Source: Candidatus Paracaedimonas acanthamoebae (lineage in GTDB: Bacteria; Pseudomonadota; Alphaproteobacteria; Caedimonadales; Caedimonadaceae). From it: DNA of 64,000 bases. Where the stretch lies: positions 1 to 64,000 of the forward strand of contig JAFKGL010000014.1 of assembly GCA_017307065.1 (NCBI GenBank), written 5' to 3'. A model generated the notes under the pieces. The model was not told where the DNA came from. It did no database searches and saw only the letters and a program-made list of their open reading frames with translations. A program made the position numbers and the translations under genes. Positions within the stretch are counted from its first letter, which is position 1. The number at the start of each line of letters is the position of its first letter. This document shows positions 59,034-64,000 of this stretch, in pieces.

Positions 59034-59162
59034 TTAAGCTTCTTCTTTTTCTACTAAGATTTCTTCATTATTACTGAGATTAAAATTATTTCCCGCATAT
59101 AAATGATGAACGATTGTCAAAATTGTAAAGATAAAAATTAAATTGGTAATTTTATGATTCAT
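59034..59162 (-). CDS. micro secreted protein (42 residues)
   Basis: An open frame from ATG 59160-59162 to TAA gives 42 residues: basic MNHKITN, hydrophobic LIFIFTILTIVHHLYA (about 8-23), then an acidic tail ending EEILVEKEEA. It fits a cleaved signal peptide with a 19-residue acidic mature part. The ribosome site is weak (AGGAA very close to the ATG). It may be a real tiny secreted peptide paired with the one at 59295. Confidence 0.4.
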   Translation of the reverse strand: MNHKITNLIFIFTILTIVHHLYAGNNFNLSNNEEILVEKEEA

Positions 59163-59244
59163 TTCCTGTACTCATTACTTTTAACTTCATGATTAATAAA
59201 AAAATTAATTAATTAGATATTAAAAATCACTATCAAAGAATTTT

Positions 59245-59277
59245 TAAAAAGACTTCAAAATCCCTTGAAGCCTTTTT
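59245..59277 (-). terminator. terminator of the 59295 small gene
   Basis: CTTCAA and TTGAAG arms extended by an A-run and a T-run on either side, 6-base loop. It lies 18 bases after the stop at 59295 and works on the minus strand. Confidence 0.75.
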
Positions 59278-59294
59278 ATTTTTTGTCCTAATGC

Positions 59295-59447
59295 TTATTC
59301 TATTTCGTCTTGTTTAGAGACTTCTTTTTCTTCGCCCACGACTTGATCTGTCTTATCATCTCTGGGATCCCAAAAATTCGCCTGAAGAACATTCGCAATC
59401 GCGAGTGAAAATGTATACAAAGACCATAATATAATTGTTTTTTTCAT
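59295..59447 (-). CDS. small secreted protein of unknown function (50 residues)
   Basis: From the ATG at 59445-59447: MKKTIILWSLYTFSLAIANVLQA is a clean signal peptide, and the mature part of about 27 residues is acidic (DDKTDQVVGEEKEVSKQDEIE). The frame is open 13 codons further upstream, but GGGGGG just before the ATG supports the later start. Followed by a terminator. Confidence 0.6.
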   Translation of the reverse strand: MKKTIILWSLYTFSLAIANVLQANFWDPRDDKTDQVVGEEKEVSKQDEIE

Positions 59448-59514
59448 TTTTCCCCCCTGTTTAACTTGGCCAGGACCTATTCTCAAACGAAAAGGTTAAG
59501 GATGTGTTAACAAA

Positions 59515-60075
59515 TTACATATTTAAAAAATCAATAATATTTTTGAGCCCTTTATCGACATGCGCTAAGGTCTTTGCCATGTCTTGTGTTTCATCGTCAA
59601 ACCAAAATTTAAGTGTATAAAGATAGAAAAAAGAAAGAATTTTGATATTAAGTTTGCCTTTAATACCTTCAATAGGAACCCCGACAGCCCCAAGAATTAT
59701 GCTCATCGAGTGAAGACCTGAAAAAACGCCACTTGGAAAACTGATTGGATCACGCCAAATTGTGAGAATAATATTTTTCAAAGATTTTTTATAGGCTTCC
59801 ATGACTTCAAAACGGCACATGATAATATCAAATAGCTTTTCTTGAAGCATGAGATCTTCATTCCCTTCTTCATAAAGCTCCAACATTTTATCATCAATAA
59901 ATTGCACAACACCTTTCAGAAGATCACAACGAGTCGGAAAGTTTGTATAAAGCTGAATCGGCGTTATTGATAGTTTTGCCGCTAACTCTTCCATAGTTAG
60001 GGCATCCCAAGATGTCTGTGCTAATATTTCTAAGGTAGCCTCTATAATTTTAGAGTGTATTCCTGTTGATTCCAT
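59515..60075 (-). CDS. TetR/AcrR family regulator (COQ9-like)
   Basis: 186 residues. The N-terminal helix-turn-helix is typical of TetR: IIEATLEILAQTSWDALTMEELAAKLSITPIQLYTNFPTRCDLL (residues 9-52). The C-terminal half has no obvious ligand pocket and looks like the alphaproteobacterial TetR/COQ9 type. It is divergent from nothing and probably co-transcribed with ybjN upstream (27 bases). Confidence 0.82.
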   Translation of the reverse strand: MESTGIHSKIIEATLEILAQTSWDALTMEELAAKLSITPIQLYTNFPTRCDLLKGVVQFIDDKMLELYEEGNEDLMLQEKLFDIIMCRFEVMEAYKKSLKNIILTIWRDPISFPSGVFSGLHSMSIILGAVGVPIEGIKGKLNIKILSFFYLYTLKFWFDDETQDMAKTLAHVDKGLKNIIDFLNM

Positions 60076-60101
60076 GAATCTAAACCTTAGCTTATTTGCC
60101 T

Positions 60102-60605
60102 CTACGCTTCGCCTACGGTATCAAGCATTGCAACAGATGCAGCCTCTTTTGCAGATTTTCCACCCCAAATTACAAATTGAAAAGCTGGATAGAATTTCTC
60201 ACACTCGGCAATACTAATATTAATCATCTCCTCAACGACTTCAATAGCTAAGTTTTTCACATTCAAAAGAAGATAACCATACCGATAAGTTGGAACACCT
60301 TCTTCAGGCATCATTTCAAAATGACCGATCGCTAATTTTTCATTAATCAGGCACAATAATTCTTGAATTTCTGTTTTTACTTTTGTCTGGAGACGAATAT
60401 CCATTAAGCAAAAGAGTTGTAAAATATTTAAATCTTCTTGCCAGATGAATTGCAAGCGATAGTCACACCAACGACCAGGGATTTCAATTAAAAGCTCTTC
60501 AGAACTCAATCGATAACAAGGCCATTCTTCAGAATTTAAAGTCTCTTCTATAAAATCAATAGGGTTATTAGATGAAACAAGCGATTTTGAGGATGGACGT
60601 GGCAA
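60102..60605 (-). CDS. YbjN domain-containing protein
   Basis: 167 residues matching the alphaproteobacterial YbjN family: IEIPGRWCDYRLQF near residue 44-57, INEKLAIGHFEM in the middle, and the C-terminal FYPAFQFVIWGGKS then MLDTVGEA. Function is not established; YbjN relates to T3S-chaperone-like folds. The start is TTG (60603-60605), since no ATG occurs before the conserved part. proC, which normally follows in related genomes, is missing. Confidence 0.85.
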   Translation of the reverse strand: MPRPSSKSLVSSNNPIDFIEETLNSEEWPCYRLSSEELLIEIPGRWCDYRLQFIWQEDLNILQLFCLMDIRLQTKVKTEIQELLCLINEKLAIGHFEMMPEEGVPTYRYGYLLLNVKNLAIEVVEEMINISIAECEKFYPAFQFVIWGGKSAKEAASVAMLDTVGEA

Positions 60606-60683
60606 GTATAAAACCTCCGATATAAGAATACGTGATTACATACCATATCAAGAAGGTATAACCCAAGAGAATTCGCGCAGCAG

Positions 60684-60845
60684 CTATTGCTGCTTCATTT
60701 TTGCTTCAGGCATTGCCTTTTCTTGAGATGATTGAGACTGATGCTGTTCAGTTTTACATAATTTTTTCTTTAATTGGCAGAATGATCTCATTAGTTTGCA
60801 CATCATTTTTGCAACTTCATCAAAGAGTCGATTTTCGCTTTGCAT
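60684..60845 (-). CDS. very short UbiK/YqiC-like accessory factor
   Basis: 53 residues beginning MQSENRLFDEVAKM, the hallmark start of alphaproteobacterial UbiK/BMFP-type proteins, preceded by a strong AAGGAG. UbiK is normally about 80-100 residues with a trimerising coiled coil. Here the frame ends early after a Lys/Gln-rich tail (SSQEKAMPEAKMKQQ), so the gene may be truncated. The location, divergent from the lgt gene cluster, matches the conserved ubiK|lgt arrangement. Confidence 0.6.
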   Translation of the reverse strand: MQSENRLFDEVAKMMCKLMRSFCQLKKKLCKTEQHQSQSSQEKAMPEAKMKQQ

Positions 60846-60933
60846 TTTATTCTCCTTCTTGTTGGATTATAACTTGCGAGAGCTTAATTGCCAGCTTATA
60901 TTTCTACAAGATCAAACAATAAAGGAAGAGTGC

Positions 60934-61920
60934 ATGTTAGTTGTCACCGGAGGGGCTGGTTTTATAGGGTCTAATTTACTTGCCAGACTTGAACAGGAAA
61001 CTCAAGCTCCGTTAGTCGCTATTGATACTTTGGGAAAAGACGAAAAATGGAAAAATTTACGCCACCGTAATCTTGCTGAGATTGTCGCACCTTCCCACGC
61101 GTTTTCTTTTCTTAATTCTCATATTGATGACATAAAGGCTATTTTTCATTTAGGAGCGATCTCAACAACAACAGAAACAGATGCTGATCTTGTGATTGAA
61201 AATAATCTCACCTTCTCAATAAATTTACTTGAATGGTGCACCATCCATCGAAAACAGTTTATTTATGCTTCATCTGCCGCAACTTATGGGGACGGAAATG
61301 AAGGCTTTGAGGATAATCAACAAGTAACGGCTCTTAGAAAATTACTTCCTTTAAATGTCTATGGATGGAGTAAGCATGCTTTTGATCTTCGCATCGCGAC
61401 GCGTCAAGAAGCATATAAGCCCCTTCCGCCTCAATGTGTGGGCCTTAAATTTTTCAATGTTTATGGGCCTAATGAATATCATAAGGGAGCCCAACAAAGC
61501 GTCGTCAGTCATATTTTTGAGACTTTAAAAACTCACTCTCACGCAAGGCTTTTTAAATCTTATCATCCTCACTATCAAGATGGGGGACAACTTCGCGATT
61601 TTATATGGGTAGATGATTGTGTTGATATTATGATTTGGCTCTATAAAAATCCTCAAATTAACGGTCTTTTTAATGTAGGAACAGGCAAAGCACGTTCTTT
61701 TCTTGATCTCTCAAACGCTGTTTTTCAGGCTCTGAACAGACCTTCAAAAATTAAATTTATCGAGATGCCAGAAGGTTTAAGAGAAAAATATCAATATTAT
61801 ACACAAGCACAAATGAGCCATCTTCGAGAGGTTGGTTATCAAAAACCCTTCACATCCCTTGAAGAAGGAGTTAAACAATATATTCAAAATTATTTACTTC
61901 AATCAAATCCTTACAGGTAA
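60934..61920 (+). CDS. hldD: ADP-glyceromanno-heptose 6-epimerase
   Basis: 328 residues from the ATG at 60934, which is preceded by AAAGGAAG. NAD-binding GGAGFIGSN is at about 6-14, ASSAATYG gives the catalytic Ser, and YGWSK the Tyr-Lys pair. It makes ADP-L-glycero-D-manno-heptose for the LPS core. An open N-terminal extension to 60796 overlaps the divergent ubiK-like gene and is not coding. lgt follows after 3 bases. Confidence 0.94.
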   Translation: MLVVTGGAGFIGSNLLARLEQETQAPLVAIDTLGKDEKWKNLRHRNLAEIVAPSHAFSFLNSHIDDIKAIFHLGAISTTTETDADLVIENNLTFSINLLEWCTIHRKQFIYASSAATYGDGNEGFEDNQQVTALRKLLPLNVYGWSKHAFDLRIATRQEAYKPLPPQCVGLKFFNVYGPNEYHKGAQQSVVSHIFETLKTHSHARLFKSYHPHYQDGGQLRDFIWVDDCVDIMIWLYKNPQINGLFNVGTGKARSFLDLSNAVFQALNRPSKIKFIEMPEGLREKYQYYTQAQMSHLREVGYQKPFTSLEEGVKQYIQNYLLQSNPYR

Positions 61921-61923
61921 TAC

Positions 61924-62733
61924 ATGCCCTTTATTTATCCAAATATAAATCCTATTGCGCTTCAATTAGGTCCTTTGTCCATTCATTGGTACGGACTTGC
62001 ATATGTCGCAGGAATTCTCTTGGGATGGCGCTATGCTCTTTGGCTCATTAAAAAGCAGCCACTTAAAATCACCCCTCAAAATCTCACTGACTTTATTTCT
62101 TTTGCCACAATTGGAATCGTTCTAGGGGGTCGTCTTGGGCATGCTATTTTTTACGCACCTGAATATTATTTTCATAAACCTTGGGAAATTTTATTTCTCT
62201 GGCAACCAGGTATGGCTTTCCATGGAGGTCTTCTTGGGTTTTTGGGAGCATCTTTATGGTTTTGTCGTAAATACCAAACTCCTTTTTTAGAGCTAATGGA
62301 TTTAGCTGCTTGTGCCGCTCCTATTGGGATCTTTTTTGGTCGCCTAGCAAATTTTATTAATGGTGAACTCTGGGGCCGAGCAACTGGACATAATTGGGGA
62401 ATGATTTTCCCCCATGTTGATGCTCTCCCCCGTCACCCAAGTCAACTGTATGAAGCCCTTAGTGAGGGGCTCTTCCTTTTTCTCATCTTCTTTGGCATTA
62501 CCCGTTTCACTGCTTGGCGTCAAAAATATCAAGGCTCATTATCCGGGGCTTTTCTTATTGGATACGCGATCGCCCGCATTATTATTGAGTGTTTCAGAGA
62601 GCCTGATCAGCATATTGGTTACCTTCTCTGGGGAACAACCTTAGGCCAATGGTTAACACTGCCTTTACTTCTATTTGGTTTCGGTCTCATCGTCTTTGCA
62701 CAGAAGAAAACGCCTCCTTATGACGCCATGTGA
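61924..62733 (+). CDS. lgt: prolipoprotein diacylglyceryl transferase
   Basis: 269 residues with seven or so membrane helices. The Lgt signature GRLANFINGELWGR is at about 139-152, and HWYG and YALWL lie in the first helices. It attaches diacylglycerol to the lipobox Cys of prolipoproteins, the first step upstream of Lnt (14 kb). It starts 3 bases after hldD and overlaps midA by 14 bases. Confidence 0.97.
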   Translation: MPFIYPNINPIALQLGPLSIHWYGLAYVAGILLGWRYALWLIKKQPLKITPQNLTDFISFATIGIVLGGRLGHAIFYAPEYYFHKPWEILFLWQPGMAFHGGLLGFLGASLWFCRKYQTPFLELMDLAACAAPIGIFFGRLANFINGELWGRATGHNWGMIFPHVDALPRHPSQLYEALSEGLFLFLIFFGITRFTAWRQKYQGSLSGAFLIGYAIARIIIECFREPDQHIGYLLWGTTLGQWLTLPLLLFGFGLIVFAQKKTPPYDAM

Positions 62734-63778
62734 AAATCATCTTCGTACCCGTCTTAAAACTGACCAATGGCTAAGTATTGCCGAATTTATGAAGACTGCG
62801 CTTCATGATCCTCACTATGGTTATTATTCTCAACAACACGTCATTGGGAGTCAAAATGATTTTATCACCGCTCCTGAAGTCTCTCAATTTTTTGGTGAAA
62901 GTCTTGGTTTCTGGCTCTTAAATATTTGGGAAAAACTAGGAAGACCTTCTCCTTTTATCCTGCTTGAGCTTGGGCCAGGACGCGGCACTCTTCTTGCTGA
63001 TTTACTCCGCTTAACTTCTCAGCGTCCAGATTTTATCCAAGGGATTTATTTATATCTCGTTGATATCAATCCACATCTAAAAGCCCATCAAGAGAAGCAA
63101 CTTTCAGCCTACTCACCTCAGTGGTTTGAGGCTCTTTCATCAGCTCTAAAAGCAGCTCAAGGTTTACCTCTTTTTGTGATTGCAAATGAATTCTTAGATG
63201 TTTTCCCCATTCACCAATACATGCGAACATCTACTGGATGGCATGAAAGAGGCATCGCTATAGATACAACAGAATCTCTCACATATTCCCTCACAAAAAA
63301 TCCTCCTGAGATTAATCCTTCCTTTTTTCCTTCTGAGGCAAAAGAAGGAGATATTTTTGAAACATGCCCTGAAGCAGAACAAGTTGTTAGAGAGATAAGT
63401 CAATACTTAACTCAACATCAAGGAGGCGCTTTATTCATTGATTATGGATACAAAGAAGGCACAGGAGATACTTTTCAAGCCCTCTATCAACATCACTATA
63501 TTTCTCCTCTTGAACATTTAGGGGAAGCTGATCTGACAGCTCATGTTCATTTCGGAGCTCTTCTTAATTTGCTTGATCACTTCCCTTCTCTTCATAAGAA
63601 TTTGTCTTCTCAAGGAGATTTTTTAAAAGTTTGCGGGATTGAGCCTTGGGCTCATAAAGTGATGCAAAAAGCATCTCCCCAACAATGTGAAATCATAAAT
63701 CATGCGCTTCATCGGTTGCTCAGCCCTCATCAAATGGGCACTCTTTTTAAAGTTCTTGAGGTTTATTCAGCATGTTAA
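62720..63778 (+). CDS. SAM-dependent methyltransferase of the NDUFAF7/MidA type
   Basis: About 352 residues from the ATG at 62720. The N-terminal YYSQQHVIGSQNDFITAPEVSQFFGE and SAM-motif ELGPGRGTLLADLLR are characteristic, followed by NEFLDVFPIHQ and DYGY. In mitochondria the homologue methylates a complex I subunit. It sits between lgt and pgeF, the conserved alphaproteobacterial order, and overlaps both. Confidence 0.93.
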   Translation: MTPCENHLRTRLKTDQWLSIAEFMKTALHDPHYGYYSQQHVIGSQNDFITAPEVSQFFGESLGFWLLNIWEKLGRPSPFILLELGPGRGTLLADLLRLTSQRPDFIQGIYLYLVDINPHLKAHQEKQLSAYSPQWFEALSSALKAAQGLPLFVIANEFLDVFPIHQYMRTSTGWHERGIAIDTTESLTYSLTKNPPEINPSFFPSEAKEGDIFETCPEAEQVVREISQYLTQHQGGALFIDYGYKEGTGDTFQALYQHHYISPLEHLGEADLTAHVHFGALLNLLDHFPSLHKNLSSQGDFLKVCGIEPWAHKVMQKASPQQCEIINHALHRLLSPHQMGTLFKVLEVYSAC

Positions 63779-64000
63779 CTCCTTTACAATCTCCCGTGTT
63801 TTCAACAATTTCCAACCTTAAACATGGATTTTTTACGCGCCAAGGTGGCGTTTCTGAGGGAATTTATGCTTCTTTAAATTTAAGTGTATCAAAAGGAGAT
63901 TCAGCGGAAAATATCGATGAAAATCAACGTCGCGCTATGAAATGGTTTAATGATAAGCCTCTCCTCTTTATGAATCAAATTCATGAGGATGAAATTTTAT
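63772..64000 (+). CDS. pgeF: purine nucleoside phosphorylase-like / polyphenol oxidase family protein (N-terminal part)
   Basis: 76 codons up to the window edge. HGFFTRQGGVSEGIYASLNLS is the PgeF/YfiH N-terminal signature, followed by ENIDENQRRAM and MNQIHEDE. The ATG overlaps the end of the midA-type gene by 7 bases. YfiH/PgeF-type proteins act in peptidoglycan editing and in nucleoside metabolism. The rest of the gene lies beyond the window. Confidence 0.9.
   Translation, partial: MLTPLQSPVFSTISNLKHGFFTRQGGVSEGIYASLNLSVSKGDSAENIDENQRRAMKWFNDKPLLFMNQIHEDEIL

Noticed and set aside
60701-60933. Plus-strand frames upstream of hldD
   Set aside because: They overlap the well-supported minus-strand UbiK-like gene, and hldD begins naturally at 60934.

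Overview
The window looks like chromosomal DNA from an AT-rich alphaproteobacterium, most plausibly a host-associated or intracellular one of the Holosporales/Paracaedibacter type. This is inferred, not proven. The alphaproteobacterial signs are a split three-gene transhydrogenase (pntAA-pntAB-pntB), MucR and TrcR (DUF1013) regulators, an NDUFS4-type complex I subunit, a phasin, the tsaB-rimI-mucR-miaB-phoH-ybeY-corC-lnt-trmB gene order, and ybjN/ubiK beside lgt-midA-pgeF. The host-associated signs are secreted patatin-like phospholipases, a secreted protein with tandem ubiquitin-interacting-like motifs, a queuosine-precursor importer coupled to tgt, and long non-coding gaps.

Layout. 0-6.6 kb: transhydrogenase, a PpiD-like periplasmic chaperone without its parvulin domain, initiator tRNA, an NDUFS4-like protein and an S9 peptidase, all on the minus strand. 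6.9-12.1 kb: MFS transporter, lipoprotein, fluoride channel, alpha/beta hydrolase and asparagine synthetase. 12.2-20 kb: a long minus-strand run of tRNA-modification, ribosome and envelope genes ending in mucR, rimI and tsaB. 20-26.5 kb: GST, SIMPL-domain protein, then YfgM-like protein, bamB and der, an SDR and rsmD. 26.6-32.1 kb is an accessory segment: the ubiquitin-motif protein, tRNA-Leu, a decayed tRNA-like tail, and a two-gene module of unknown function, visibly richer in G+C than its surroundings, whose second gene carries two frameshifts. 32.6-38.2 kb: tgt/yhhQ, rpmB and glmS/glmU. 38.5-45 kb: a small secreted protein, a solute-binding lipoprotein, hflX/hfq, a large gene-poor gap, trcR, pfk, a DUF465 protein and tRNA-Arg. 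45.2-48.5 kb: two tandem secreted patatins. 48.7-56.5 kb: rpmI-rplT behind a probable structured leader, a candidate structured RNA, a nucleotidyltransferase-like protein, the overlapping pheS-pheT-lepA operon and a GNAT. 56.5-60.9 kb: phasin, a secreted/multi-pass membrane protein sharing an N-terminal motif with the patatins, two micro secreted proteins, a TetR regulator, YbjN and a very short UbiK-like gene. 60.9-64 kb: hldD-lgt-midA-pgeF, cut by the window edge.

Most genes are housekeeping. The points most worth attention are the secreted protein with two ubiquitin-interacting-motif-like repeats and a UBA-like tail, the motif EE[NS]R-x-[VL]-[MI]-P conserved just after the signal peptide of three secreted proteins from two loci, the decaying two-gene module at 27.8-32.1 kb, and two candidate RNA structures flanking rpmI-rplT.
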